Source: Pantoea ananatis LMG 2665
GTDB taxonomy: Bacteria; Pseudomonadota; Gammaproteobacteria; Enterobacterales; Enterobacteriaceae
Assembly: GCF_000710035.2 (NCBI RefSeq)
Contig: NZ_JMJJ01000004.1
Location: forward strand, 1 to 64,000
Direction of reading: 5' to 3'
Length of the DNA: 64,000 nt
A program made the position numbers and the translations under genes. Positions 9,885-17,630 of this stretch are shown here, one piece after another. A model generated the notes under the pieces. The model was not told the origin of the DNA. It ran no database searches and worked only from the letters and a program-made list of their open reading frames with translations. Numbering within the stretch: the first letter of the stretch is position 1; each line of letters starts with the position of its first letter.

Positions 9885-10286
9885 ATGACGTTACCGAGTG
9901 GCCATCCCCGCAGTCGCCTGCTTAAACGCTTCACGGAACTGGGACCTTACATCCGTGATGGAAAGTGTAGTGAAAACCGTTTTTTCTTCGACTGCCTGGC
10001 TGCCTGCGTGAATGTAAAACCTGCGCCCGAACTGCGTGAGTTCTGGGGCTGGTGGATGGAGTTGGAAGCGCACGCCGATCACTTTACCTACGTTTATCAC
10101 ATTGGTCTGTTTGACAAAGAAGGCGACTGGTCTGTCGCTACGATCAAGGGCAAAGATAACAACGCCCGCGTGGAAGAAACGTTACGTAATTTCCACGGCC
10201 GTCTAAAAGAGATGCTGAAAGAGTTTGAACTGGATCTGGTGCCTGCCAGTGATTTTGATGAAAAACCGGTAAAACTCAGCGCCTGA
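9885..10286 (+). CDS. crl: Sigma-S activator Crl
   Basis: The 133-residue product matches the length and start ([20 protein letters not shown]) of the Crl family. Crl binds sigma S and helps it join RNA polymerase core, raising expression of stationary-phase and biofilm genes. The conserved central region with [11 protein letters not shown] and [10 protein letters not shown] is visible. GGAGAA precedes the start by seven bases. Location between frsA and phoE is the standard enteric arrangement. The protein looks complete. Confidence 0.96.
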   Translation: MTLPSGHPRSRLLKRFTELGPYIRDGKCSENRFFFDCLAACVNVKPAPELREFWGWWMELEAHADHFTYVYHIGLFDKEGDWSVATIKGKDNNARVEETLRNFHGRLKEMLKEFELDLVPASDFDEKPVKLSA

Positions 10287-10290
10287 CATC

Positions 10291-10313
10291 AGGCCCCTGC
10301 GAGGGCCTTTTTT
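10291..10313 (+). terminator. crl terminator
   Basis: A short GC stem AGGCCC/GGGCCT is followed by TTTTTTTG, five bases after the crl stop codon. Confidence 0.75.
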
Positions 10314-10377
10314 GTACCCGCCTCAGGCAGCCAGAGTATCTGCAGGCAGACAGAGTCATGGGGCGACAGGAAAAGGA

Positions 10378-10405
10378 AAGGGCGAGTTTTGCAACTCGCC
10401 CTTTT
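10378..10405 (-). terminator. phoE terminator (palindromic, possibly bidirectional)
   Basis: A 12-bp perfect stem (AAAGGGCGAGTT with AACTCGCCCTTT) and four-base loop lies about 100 bases past the porin stop. It has a T-rich tail on the minus strand and a shorter one on the plus strand, so it could serve both converging genes. Confidence 0.7.
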
Positions 10406-10504
10406 AGCAGACACATTCACATTGAGGGTAAAGCACTAAGCCTCTCCATAGCGCGGGCCGTCATTCCCTCGACAGTCCCTCTCGCCAGGCAAGACTCAGA
10501 TTCA

Positions 10505-11638
10505 TCAGAACTGGTAGGTCAGGCCAACAGCAACAACGTCATCGTTGTTAAGCGCCAGCTTATTGTCTTTATCCAGTTGGTTAATTTTGTAATCAACAAA
10601 GGTCGACATGTTTTTGTTGAAGTAGTAGGTCGCGCCCACGTCGATATATTTAACCAGGTCTTCGTTGCCGATACCGTTTTCGATATCTTTGCCTTTGGTC
10701 TGCACGTAGCCAATGGATGGACGCAGGCCGAAGTCAAACTGATACTGCGCAACCAGTTCCAGGTTTTCTGCTTTGTTGGCAGAGCCAGAAACGGAGCCGC
10801 CCGCGACGCGGTTGGTTCCACTGATTGGCGTCATATTGCGCGTTTCGGTGTAAATCGCTGCCAGGTAAACACTGTTGGCGTCATATTTCAGACCGGTGCC
10901 CCACGAGGTGGCTTTATCGCCGTGACCATATGCGCCTGCCTGCTGGGCATTGGTACGGTCAGAAGAGGTAATCGCACCGAGCACGCTCACGCCTGAATCA
11001 GCAATGGTATAACCCAGTGATGCGCCATAGCCGTCGCCATTCTGACGACTTGTATCGATGGCGTTATTCGTTCCTAAGCCACGTGTGTTCGCGCTCTTGT
11101 CATCATTTTTACCCTGATACTGAAGAGCAAACTTCAGACCATCCACCAGACCAAAGAAGTTGGTGTTGCGGTAGGTGGCTACGCCAGTGGCGCGCTGTGC
11201 CATAAAGTTGTCGGTACGTGCCGTGCCGTCACCACCAAATTCCGGGAAGACGTCAGTCAGAGACTCAACGTCATACAGCACGCCGTAGTTGCGGCCGTAG
11301 TCAAATGAACCGTACTGAGAGAATTTCAGACCGGCAAAGCCCAGACGGGTTTTGTTGCCGTTGTTGGCATCGGAGCCTTCTGAGTTGTTGGCGTTGTACT
11401 GATATTCCCACTGGCCGTAGCCGGTCATCATATCGTTAATCTGCGTCTGGCCTTTAAAACCAATACGCACGTAAGATTTATCGCCGTTAGCACCGGCATT
11501 GTCGCTGAAGTAATGCTCGGCTTTAACCTTGCCGTAGAAATCCAGCTTGTTACCATCTTTGTTATAAACTTCAGCGGCCTGCGCAGCAGAGGTCAGGGCC
11601 AGAGCAGATACCACGATTGCCAGTGTACTTTTCTTCAT
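10505..11638 (-). CDS. phoE: Outer-membrane porin of the PhoE/OmpC/OmpF family
   Basis: The 377-residue precursor has a signal peptide ending AQA followed by [17 protein letters not shown], the classical start of enteric general porins. It should form a trimeric 16-strand barrel. The constriction-loop motif [17 protein letters not shown] and the C-terminal strand with terminal Phe (VGLTYQF) are present. Naming as phoE rests on the location between crl and divergent proB, on the tail [16 protein letters not shown], which is closest to PhoE, and on a Pho-box-like site upstream. OmpC remains a possible alternative name. A longer external loop ([20 protein letters not shown]) is typical of loop variation. 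Confidence 0.85.
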   Translation of the reverse strand: MKKSTLAIVVSALALTSAAQAAEVYNKDGNKLDFYGKVKAEHYFSDNAGANGDKSYVRIGFKGQTQINDMMTGYGQWEYQYNANNSEGSDANNGNKTRLGFAGLKFSQYGSFDYGRNYGVLYDVESLTDVFPEFGGDGTARTDNFMAQRATGVATYRNTNFFGLVDGLKFALQYQGKNDDKSANTRGLGTNNAIDTSRQNGDGYGASLGYTIADSGVSVLGAITSSDRTNAQQAGAYGHGDKATSWGTGLKYDANSVYLAAIYTETRNMTPISGTNRVAGGSVSGSANKAENLELVAQYQFDFGLRPSIGYVQTKGKDIENGIGNEDLVKYIDVGATYYFNKNMSTFVDYKINQLDKDNKLALNNDDVVAVGLTYQF

Positions 11639-11828
11639 TTGCTATCAATCCCAATGAGTAAAAATTTTTTGTCCTCAACGTCTTCCTGTTACAGGCATGG
11701 CTGCCTTTATTCTCCGGCTGCTCAGTGAACAGGCCGGGGGGCATTCAGTTGCCGCCTTGTTACAACAAGAAAACTTTTGAGGCATCAATGAAAAAGTTTG
11801 TAAAACACGGACTTTTTACCGATCAATG

Positions 11829-11846
11829 ATGAACTTTTTATGACAA
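11829..11846 (-). promoter_or_regulatory. Pho-box-like PhoB site upstream of phoE
   Basis: Read on the minus strand the site is TTGTCAT-AAAA-AGTTCAT. Against the PhoB box (two CTGTCAT repeats separated by four A/T bases) the halves match 6 of 7 and 4 of 7, with the correct 11-bp period. A TAAAAA sequence about 11 bases downstream could serve as -10. The 351-base phoE-proB interval also carries the proB promoter, which I could not place with confidence. Confidence 0.5.
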
Positions 11847-11989
11847 TTTTGATGTTTTGTTGTTAACAGGGAACTTTTGGTCTAATTGACGCTCTGCGAA
11901 ATTTGTAGTTTTTCCCTTACTGGCTGTTGGCTTCCCTCACTGCACCTGTTAAAAAGTCGGTTCACAGAAATTTTTTACGGCAGGACAAC

Positions 11990-13093
11990 ATGAGTGGCAG
12001 TCAGACCCTTGTGGTCAAATTGGGTACCAGCGTTCTTACCGGCGGTTCGCGTCGGTTAAACAGAGCGCACATGGTGGAATTAGTGCGTCAGTGCGCGCAA
12101 CAGCACGCCGCCGGCCATCGTATTGTGATTGTGACCTCCGGCGCGATGGCGGCCGGTCGTGAGCATCTGGGGTACCCCGAACTGCCGCCTACCATCGCCT
12201 CAAAGCAGCTGTTAGCTGCGGTGGGGCAAAGTCGTCTTATTCAACTGTGGGAACAGCTGTTTTCCATCTACGGCATTCATATCGGTCAGATGTTACTGAC
12301 TCGCGCCGATATGGAGGATCGTGAACGCTTTCTTAATGCGCGCGATACTTTGCGTGCCTTGCTGGATAACCACATCGTGCCCGTCATCAATGAAAATGAC
12401 GCGGTTGCCACCGCTGAAATCAAAGTGGGTGACAATGACAACCTGTCTGCGCTGGCAGCCATGCTGGGTGGGGCAGACAAGCTGCTCTTACTGACCGACC
12501 AGCCGGGGCTGTTTACTGCCGATCCACGTAATAATCCAGAGGCGGAATTAATCAGCGATGTGCATATTATCGATGATGCGTTGCGCGCCTTAGCGGGCGG
12601 CAGCGTGTCCGGACTGGGAACGGGCGGAATGTCGACCAAACTGCAGGCCGCAGACGTTGCCTGCCGCGCCGGTATCGATGTGATTATTGCTGCAGGCAGC
12701 CGCAGCGGCGTCATTAGCGATGTGATTGCGGGCAAGCCGGTGGGCACCCTGTTTCATGCGCAGCAAACGCCGCTTGAAAACCGCAAACGCTGGATTTTTG
12801 GTGCCCCGCCAGCAGGCGAAATTACCGTGGACGACGGCGCGCTTGCCGCCATTATCGAGCGCGGCAGCTCACTGCTGCCAAAAGGTATCCGTGAGATTCA
12901 GGGCAATTTCTCCCGTGGAGAAGTCATCCGTATCCGCAGCCTGCAGGGGCGCGATATCGCCCACGGCGTTTCGCGCTATAACAGCGACGCGATGCGCATG
13001 ATCGCAGGGCATCATAGTCAACAGATAAGCGAAATTCTGGGCTATGAGTACGGGCCAGTTGCGGTACATCGTGACGATATGATCGTCAGCTAA
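11990..13093 (+). CDS. proB: Glutamate 5-kinase
   Basis: The 367-residue product, first enzyme of proline synthesis, phosphorylates L-glutamate and is the proline-feedback-inhibited step. The amino-acid kinase domain ([15 protein letters not shown] near the start, [12 protein letters not shown]-like [23 protein letters not shown]) is followed by a C-terminal PUA domain. The frame is open to 11927, but the ATG at 11990 with AGGA seven bases upstream gives exactly the E. coli length. proA begins nine bases after the stop, so the two form the proBA operon. Confidence 0.97.
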   Translation: MSGSQTLVVKLGTSVLTGGSRRLNRAHMVELVRQCAQQHAAGHRIVIVTSGAMAAGREHLGYPELPPTIASKQLLAAVGQSRLIQLWEQLFSIYGIHIGQMLLTRADMEDRERFLNARDTLRALLDNHIVPVINENDAVATAEIKVGDNDNLSALAAMLGGADKLLLLTDQPGLFTADPRNNPEAELISDVHIIDDALRALAGGSVSGLGTGGMSTKLQAADVACRAGIDVIIAAGSRSGVISDVIAGKPVGTLFHAQQTPLENRKRWIFGAPPAGEITVDDGALAAIIERGSSLLPKGIREIQGNFSRGEVIRIRSLQGRDIAHGVSRYNSDAMRMIAGHHSQQISEILGYEYGPVAVHRDDMIVS

Positions 13094-13102
13094 GGAACAG
13101 AT

Positions 13103-14356
13103 ATGCTTGAAGAAATGGGAAAGGCGGCGCGTGCCGCAGCCTGGGCGATGGCGGACCTGTCCGCAGTCGAAAAAAATCAGGTTTTGCTCACGATTGCTGA
13201 CCGACTTGAAGCAGAAAGTGAGATTATTTTAACGGCGAATGAGCAGGATCTGGCCGAGGCGCGACAGAACGGTATGAGCGCCGCGTTGCTCGATCGTCTG
13301 ACCTTAACGCCGGCGCGCCTCAGCGCGATTGCCAACGATGTCCGCCAGGTCTGCCAGTTAGCCGATCCGGTCGGGCAGGTGATCGATGGCGGCCAGCTGG
13401 ACAGTGGGCTGCGCATTGAGCGCCGTCGCGTACCGCTTGGCGTGGTGGGGGTTATTTATGAAGCGCGTCCAAACGTTACCGTGGACGTCGCCAGCCTGTG
13501 CCTGAAAACCGGCAACGCCGCGATTCTGCGCGGCGGGAAAGAAACGTGGCGCACCAATGCAGCGACGGTGCGGGTGATTCAGACTGCCCTTCAGCAGCAC
13601 GGTTTACCGGCGGCGGCGATTCAGGCTATCGAAAATCCGGATCGTGAGTTAGTCAATCAGCTACTCAAACTGGATCGGTATGTGGATATGCTGATCCCGC
13701 GCGGGGGGGCCGGCCTGCATAAGCTCTGCCGGGAAAATTCTACTATCCCGGTGATCACCGGTGGAATCGGGGTTTGCCATATTTATATCGATGACACCAT
13801 GGACATTGCCCCTGCACTGGACATCATCGTCAATGCCAAAAAACAGCGTCCGAGCGCCTGTAATTCGCTTGAAACGCTGTTGATTGACGCCGCGATTGCC
13901 GATCGTTTTCTACCGGCTTTTACTGCGCGCATGGCCGAAGAAAATATCCCCTTACATGCTGATGCCAATGTTCTGACGCGGCTGCAACAGGGGCCTGCCA
14001 GCGTAACGGCCGTGAAAGCGGGCGACTATGACGATGAGTGGCTGTCGCTCGATCTGAACGTCAAACTGGTCGCTGATATGGATGAGGCGATTGCGCATAT
14101 CCGTATGCATGGCACCCAACATTCCGACGCTATCCTGACGCGTAGCACCAAGAATGCGGCCCGCTTTGTGAAGCAGGTGGACTCTTCTGCGGTGTACGTG
14201 AACGCCAGTACACGTTTTACCGACGGCGCACAGTTCGGTCTGGGCGCAGAAGTTGCCGTCAGTACGCAAAAACTGCACGCCCGCGGCCCTATGGGGCTTG
14301 AAGCGCTGACCACCTACAAATGGATTGCCTGGGGTGATGACACCCTGCGTGCATAA
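13103..14356 (+). CDS. proA: Gamma-glutamyl phosphate reductase (glutamate-5-semialdehyde dehydrogenase)
   Basis: The 417-residue product equals E. coli ProA. It reduces glutamyl-5-phosphate with NADPH to the semialdehyde that cyclises toward proline. The aldehyde-dehydrogenase-fold landmarks are [16 protein letters not shown], the catalytic cysteine region [13 protein letters not shown] and [18 protein letters not shown]. It follows proB by nine bases and probably forms a complex with it. A strong terminator follows. No thrW-like tRNA gene is present after it, unlike in E. coli. Confidence 0.97.
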   Translation: MLEEMGKAARAAAWAMADLSAVEKNQVLLTIADRLEAESEIILTANEQDLAEARQNGMSAALLDRLTLTPARLSAIANDVRQVCQLADPVGQVIDGGQLDSGLRIERRRVPLGVVGVIYEARPNVTVDVASLCLKTGNAAILRGGKETWRTNAATVRVIQTALQQHGLPAAAIQAIENPDRELVNQLLKLDRYVDMLIPRGGAGLHKLCRENSTIPVITGGIGVCHIYIDDTMDIAPALDIIVNAKKQRPSACNSLETLLIDAAIADRFLPAFTARMAEENIPLHADANVLTRLQQGPASVTAVKAGDYDDEWLSLDLNVKLVADMDEAIAHIRMHGTQHSDAILTRSTKNAARFVKQVDSSAVYVNASTRFTDGAQFGLGAEVAVSTQKLHARGPMGLEALTTYKWIAWGDDTLRA

Positions 14357-14375
14357 CTGCATTTTTTAAAATAAA

Positions 14376-14406
14376 ACGGGGGCCTGTTCAGGCTCCCGTT
14401 TTTTTT
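14376..14406 (+). terminator. proBA terminator
   Basis: A stem ACGGG-G-GCCTG pairing with CAGGC-T-CCCGT around a two-base loop is followed by eight T residues, 20 bases after the proA stop. Confidence 0.88.
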
Positions 14407-14715
14407 ATGCTGCTTTTTCCGCGCCACTCAATGGTAGAGTCTTGCGTTTTTTGATGCGTTTTTAAGCCGTCAGAATGATATTGATCGACCAGGACGATTC
14501 AGTAGCCTGGCCTTTTTTTACAAAGAATGACTGAAAAGTGAGACTGCACGCGGCTTGCCGACGCATTTTGTGGTTCGCTGTGCGGTGATAGGGTGACAAA
14601 TAATCAGAAATGCTAAGTCATGCTGTTAGGTAGTAAACTGACGGTAATATAAAATGAACTGGTAGCAAAAATGAAAAGAACATTCAGCGCCTCTTTCACG
14701 GTCAATTATTAACTA
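14407..14715. other. Intergenic region between proBA and the lysis-island regulator
   Basis: The 309 bases include a second hairpin (14487-14512, GACCAGG with CCTGGCC, one mismatch) followed by seven T residues, which looks like a terminator of an unidentified short transcript. A TATAAA at 14648-14653 may be the -10 of the downstream regulator. A 13-codon open frame (14671-14712, MKRTFSASFTVNY) ends three bases before the regulator start and could be a leader peptide. No tRNA or attachment site was recognised. Confidence 0.4.
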
Positions 14716-14723
14716 ATGGTTAA
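14709..14723. promoter_or_regulatory. Putative regulator operator overlapping its own start codon
   Basis: The palindrome TTAAC-TAATG-GTTAA spans the ATG (14716-14718) of the CI-like regulator. The same TTAAC-N5-GTTAA pattern recurs upstream of the lysis genes at 15496. This suggests autoregulation by the encoded HTH protein. Confidence 0.5.
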
Positions 14724-15435
14724 AAAAGAAAGTACCAGACAAGCTTTCACCGCCAGGCTGATTGCAGCCTGCGAAAGTGCGGGCATTACTGGACACGGAC
14801 GCAATAAACAGGTCGCCTGTGCGTTACAACGCCAGGGTTGCAAGATTTCAGCACCGGGCGTGTGGAAATGGTTCAACGCGCAGTCCGTACCCGATAATGG
14901 CAATTTACTCGCGCTCAGCCAGTTACTGGGCGTCAGGGTTGAGTGGCTGCAACACGGTATGGATCAGCCTCCGGAATCCTATCCCCTTCACGCATTTCCC
15001 GGCCCAAAAAACACCTTTCGCGTGAACAGTTTTGATTTAGGGCAAAAGTCAGCGGTAGGCGATGATTTTGTCAAAATCATTCAGGCCATTGAATACGATC
15101 AGGATGAGGCCCGGGTTCTGTTCAGCGGCCGTCCTGCCGACCATATCCGGCTCATTGCCATAAACAGCGATGCCATGTCCGATACCTTTGGCCCGCGCGA
15201 TCAGCTGTTTGTTGACATAAGCGTTCAGAATTTTGACGGAGACGGTATCTACATTTTTACGTTGGATGAGCAGCTGTATCTCAAGCGTCTGCAGCTGCAA
15301 CACAAAAGAATTGCCGTCATATCGGACAACAAACGTTACGAAACCTGGTATCTCGACAGAGACGATGTCGGGAGTTTAAACGTACTGGCTAAAGTCATTA
15401 TGAGTCAGGCCCGGCAGTATCATATTCTGGGATAG
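14716..15435 (+). CDS. CI/LexA-like transcriptional regulator (HTH plus S24 fold) lacking the cleavage serine
   Basis: The 239-residue protein has an N-terminal phage-repressor-type HTH (roughly residues 8-80, with KQVACALQRQGCKISAPGVWKWF) and a C-terminal S24/LexA-type domain (residues 130-235). In active family members a serine lies in a GxSM motif; here the aligned segment reads SDAMSD, giving Ala153. The general-base lysine is kept (LYLKRLQ, Lys190). No Ala-Gly or Cys-Gly cleavage site was seen in the linker. The domain may therefore only dimerise. Matching palindromes overlap its start codon and sit before the lysis cassette, so it probably controls that cassette. Whether it represses or activates is unknown. 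Confidence 0.82.
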   Translation: MVKKESTRQAFTARLIAACESAGITGHGRNKQVACALQRQGCKISAPGVWKWFNAQSVPDNGNLLALSQLLGVRVEWLQHGMDQPPESYPLHAFPGPKNTFRVNSFDLGQKSAVGDDFVKIIQAIEYDQDEARVLFSGRPADHIRLIAINSDAMSDTFGPRDQLFVDISVQNFDGDGIYIFTLDEQLYLKRLQLQHKRIAVISDNKRYETWYLDRDDVGSLNVLAKVIMSQARQYHILG

Positions 15436-15495
15436 GCCATCCAGCAGGCCTGCCCGCATATTCTGTAAAAAAATAATCGGCCTAAATTCAAAAAG

Positions 15496-15532
15496 TTAAC
15501 TTTCAGTTAAAAATAAATTAACTAGTGGTATT
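15496..15532. promoter_or_regulatory. Paired operator palindromes upstream of the lysis promoter
   Basis: The first site, 15496-15510, reads TTAAC-TTTCA-GTTAA. The second, 15518-15532, reads TTAACTAGTGGTATT and matches the start-codon operator TTAACTAATGGTTAA at 11 of 15 positions. Their starts are 22 bases apart, two helical turns. Relative to the predicted transcription start near 15567 their centres are at about -64 and -42. Confidence 0.5.
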
Positions 15533-15560
15533 TGATAAAGCATAAGAACCTGTTAATAAT
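15532..15560 (+). promoter_or_regulatory. Sigma70 promoter of the lysis cassette
   Basis: TTGATA (15532-15537) and AATAAT (15555-15560) each match the sigma70 hexamers at five of six positions and are separated by exactly 17 bases. The operator pair abuts the -35 element. Confidence 0.6.
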
Positions 15561-15857
15561 TTGAACATGGATGAAACAACGTGTTACCTCATGGATGAAA
15601 CGCTCTTAAACAATTGAGGCGCTGCACAAGCGCGAATCAACCCCCCCAAAAGCTAATGAGCTTTGGGATGGGGTGGATGCGCCTAATGCAGCGTCGTCAG
15701 ATGCCGCCTGTTCCCTTTTGCTGACCCTTCCACCTGACTGATTATTCAGCCGGGAGGTGCGCCTGCGAACAGCTTTCAGCGACATTCGAGCCTGTTCTTC
15801 AGACCCAAAACACTCGCCAGCCACCCTATCGCCAAAGACTCATTCACAGGAGGAGTT

Positions 15858-16136
15858 ATGGCGATAATTCACTATGGCAAAAGCGTTTTCATCGGCAACG
15901 CACGTACCCGCCGTCATCAGCGGCGTCAACCTCTCAACCGTCTCAAACAAAGCATCGACGATGCGCTTAACTACCCACCCGAACCCCGACCTTTGCGACG
16001 CGCTGAACAAATTTGTCAGCGGCAGGTTACTTCTGTGGTTGACCGCGCGGTAAGCGCGCCACAGCGGAGAAGCAAAGAGATTTCAGGTTTTGATAACTGC
16101 TGTCTGCCCCATGTTCACCTTTACGCGGTTCGCTGA
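15858..16136 (+). CDS. Hypothetical basic protein, first gene of the lysis island transcript
   Basis: The 92-residue product is not recognised. It starts MAIIHYGKSVFIGNARTRRH and is very arginine-rich. The case for a real gene is its ribosome binding site: AGGAGGAG ends four bases before the ATG, one of the best in the window. It is the first open frame after the lysis promoter. Its composition would suit a nucleic-acid-binding protein such as a phage antiterminator, but no motif supports that. It is followed by a gene-poor 196 bases before the lysozyme. Confidence 0.45.
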   Translation: MAIIHYGKSVFIGNARTRRHQRRQPLNRLKQSIDDALNYPPEPRPLRRAEQICQRQVTSVVDRAVSAPQRRSKEISGFDNCCLPHVHLYAVR

Positions 16137-16323
16137 ACGCGACGACCGTCACCGATCCACTGCCTGTAGCAGGCCGCGCCATCCTCCCTTCCTGTGCCTG
16201 ATTTTTAGGCAAAACGTTAGTGCTGCTGCATTTTTAACCGTTCTGCCGCTGCGTTTATCGCTGGCACTAATCAGTTTGCTTTATGTTTTTTCATGGTGGA
16301 TGGGCTGCCTGCATCATCACTGA
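16090..16323 (+). CDS. Possible small membrane protein (uncertain)
   Basis: This frame overlaps the end of the preceding gene by 47 bases and runs to nine bases before the lysozyme start. The C-terminal half contains one good hydrophobic stretch (AAAFLTVLPLRLSLALISLL) followed by YVFSWWMGCLHHH, compatible with a single membrane segment. The N-terminal half is arginine- and cysteine-rich and not protein-like. The start would be TTG at 16090 or ATG at 16111; neither has a clear ribosome binding site. It may be a second holin-type or antiholin peptide, or simply non-coding. Confidence 0.3.
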   Translation: MITAVCPMFTFTRFAERDDRHRSTACSRPRHPPFLCLIFRQNVSAAAFLTVLPLRLSLALISLLYVFSWWMGCLHHH

Positions 16324-16332
16324 GGAGTTTCT

Positions 16333-16800
16333 ATGAGTCAGATTATTGCAATACTGAATTTCGAAGAAGGTTACGCCGAAATGCCCTATCTCGATTCACT
16401 GGGGTTTCCTACGGTTGCCGGAGGGATTCGTATCGGACCAAAAGGGGCGTCATTAAGTAACTATGTGCTGCGGGTGCCGCGTCGGGTGGGCGATGTGTGG
16501 AAACAGTGCATTCTGGAAAACAAAATCACGGATATGCAAAGTCGCGCTCCCCTGAAGCAGGCGCTGGCAAAGTGCAATGACGCACGAACCGATGTGTTGA
16601 TGAGCATGGCATACCAACTGGGCGTTGACGGAGTTTTGCAGTTTAAAAATATGCTCAGTGCCATCACGCGTGAGCATTTTACGGAGGCGGGCGATGCCAT
16701 GCTCAACAGTCTCTGGGCCCGGCAAACCCCCGGGCGCGTCAGGCGTCATGCTGAAGTCATGCGTAGCGGTAACTATGACATCTACCGGGGGCTGCTATGA
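16333..16800 (+). CDS. T4-type phage lysozyme (endolysin, GH24)
   Basis: The 155-residue enzyme should cleave the glycan strands of peptidoglycan. The T4 lysozyme catalytic triad aligns exactly in spacing: Glu12 (FEEGY), Asp21 (YLDSLG) and Thr27 (PTVAGG), against Glu11, Asp20 and Thr26 of T4. The C-terminal WARQTPGRVRRHAEVMRSG corresponds to the T4 NQTPNRAKRV region. No signal or SAR segment is seen at the N terminus, so release would need the holin encoded next. TGAGGAG lies just upstream. The stop overlaps the holin start by four bases (ATGA). Confidence 0.88.
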   Translation: MSQIIAILNFEEGYAEMPYLDSLGFPTVAGGIRIGPKGASLSNYVLRVPRRVGDVWKQCILENKITDMQSRAPLKQALAKCNDARTDVLMSMAYQLGVDGVLQFKNMLSAITREHFTEAGDAMLNSLWARQTPGRVRRHAEVMRSGNYDIYRGLL

Positions 16801-17144
16801 GATGGTTATTTTTCATCATTGCCGTGCTGACCGTCATCATTATTTTGCTGCTGATGCAGCGTTTCACCACGTTGCAGTTCGTTTCCCATGCCAAATTGTT
16901 ATTTAAAACCTGGTCTGTATGGCTGGCTTCGCTGGGGTCAATGCTCAGCGCCTGGGTCCAGTCATTTCCGTCGTCTGCCCTCAGTGCGTGGCAAACGCTG
17001 CCTGACGATGTGAAGAGCATCCTTCCCCACAATTACCTTGGTCTCATTGGCGCCTTTATGGTGGCGATGGGCGTCATTGCGCAATTTGTTCGCCAGAAAA
17101 ACCTGCTGAATGAAAAGCGCCAGAGCAAAGAGGAGGCATCATGA
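16797..17144 (+). CDS. Holin-like membrane protein
   Basis: The 115-residue protein starts with a strong membrane segment (LFFIIAVLTVIIILLLM) and has a second near residues 83-100 (YLGLIGAFMVAMGVIAQFV), ending in a charged, cytoplasmic-type tail (RQKNLLNEKRQSKEEAS). Between them is the tryptophan-containing loop WQTLPDDVKSILPHNY seen in holins of tailed phages of enterics. It overlaps the lysozyme by four bases upstream and the i-spanin by four bases downstream, so the three are translationally coupled. It probably makes the inner-membrane holes that release the lysozyme. Confidence 0.8.
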   Translation: MRWLFFIIAVLTVIIILLLMQRFTTLQFVSHAKLLFKTWSVWLASLGSMLSAWVQSFPSSALSAWQTLPDDVKSILPHNYLGLIGAFMVAMGVIAQFVRQKNLLNEKRQSKEEAS

Positions 17145-17431
17145 CGTTTTTTTCTCTGTTTACCAGCGGCTGGCACGGGCTGGCGGCGATGGGTGCACTG
17201 ATCATCGCCGTCGTTGCCAGCTACGTCGGAGGTAAGAAAATCGGCAAGGTGCAACAGCAAGCCCGGTCGGAAGCTGACAGCGCCAGGCAAGAGGCAAATC
17301 GCATGGCGAATGTTACTCATCAACAGCAACGCAATAGTGAGGAGGCGAAGCGTGTGGCGACTGATAACCTTAATCTTGATGACGCTGCTGCTCGCGACAA
17401 GCTGCAGCAGTCCAAATATCACCAACCCTGA
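17141..17431 (+). CDS. i-spanin (Rz-like)
   Basis: The 96-residue protein has one N-terminal membrane anchor (roughly LAAMGALIIAVVASYVGG) and a long, highly charged helical periplasmic domain (IGKVQQQARSEADSARQEAN onward), the plan of Rz inner-membrane spanins. It partners the outer-membrane lipoprotein encoded within and beyond its own 3' end in the +1 frame. The pair would fuse or disrupt inner and outer membranes as the last lysis step. It starts four bases before the holin stop. Confidence 0.85.
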   Translation: MTFFSLFTSGWHGLAAMGALIIAVVASYVGGKKIGKVQQQARSEADSARQEANRMANVTHQQQRNSEEAKRVATDNLNLDDAAARDKLQQSKYHQP

Positions 17432-17600
17432 GCCCATCATTTATCGCGATTCAGCCTGCATCCTCTTTTCCCCGATTTATACCCATGGCGATGACGCCAA
17501 TAAGGCCGACATTCGCACCGTGCGCGCCATTAACAGCCATAACGATTTATGGGATGTCCTGTGTGGTCATTCCGCTGCCGAAGATTCTTTAACCTTCTGA
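17352..17600 (+). CDS. o-spanin lipoprotein (Rz1-like), embedded start
   Basis: This 82-residue frame begins inside the i-spanin gene, in the +1 frame, at a GTG preceded by GGAGG with six-base spacing. The product starts VWRLITLILMTLLLATSC, a short signal peptide with a lipobox ending in cysteine, so it should be an outer-membrane lipoprotein. The i-spanin stop lies 80 bases into this gene. A longer open frame upstream (to 17214) has no signal for initiation. Embedded Rz1-type genes are characteristic of phage spanin pairs. The C-terminal part is longer than in lambda Rz1. Confidence 0.82.
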   Translation: MWRLITLILMTLLLATSCSSPNITNPEPIIYRDSACILFSPIYTHGDDANKADIRTVRAINSHNDLWDVLCGHSAAEDSLTF

Positions 17601-17630
17601 TTTACAGCCTATTATCCTGAGGAGGATATC

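Larger units (their letters stand above)
15436..15857 (+). other. Untranslated leader and control region of the lysis cassette
   Basis: This 422-base gap holds two operator-like palindromes and a sigma70 promoter (separate entries), then about 290 bases without a convincing gene. Visible structure includes a 12-bp direct repeat CATGGATGAAAC at 15566-15577 and 15590-15601, 24 bases apart, at the predicted transcript start. A hairpin follows at about 15645-15668 (CCCAAAAGCT with AGCTTTGGG). A 72-codon antisense frame at 15606-15824 has no supporting features. Confidence 0.45.

Noticed and set aside
14357-14715. Possible thrW tRNA or prophage attachment site after proA
   Set aside because: E. 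coli has thrW here, but no cloverleaf or tRNA 3' end could be read, and no direct repeat flanking the lysis island was found.
15606-15824. 72-codon minus-strand frame in the lysis leader
   Set aside because: No ribosome binding site, biased composition, and it opposes the predicted lysis transcript.
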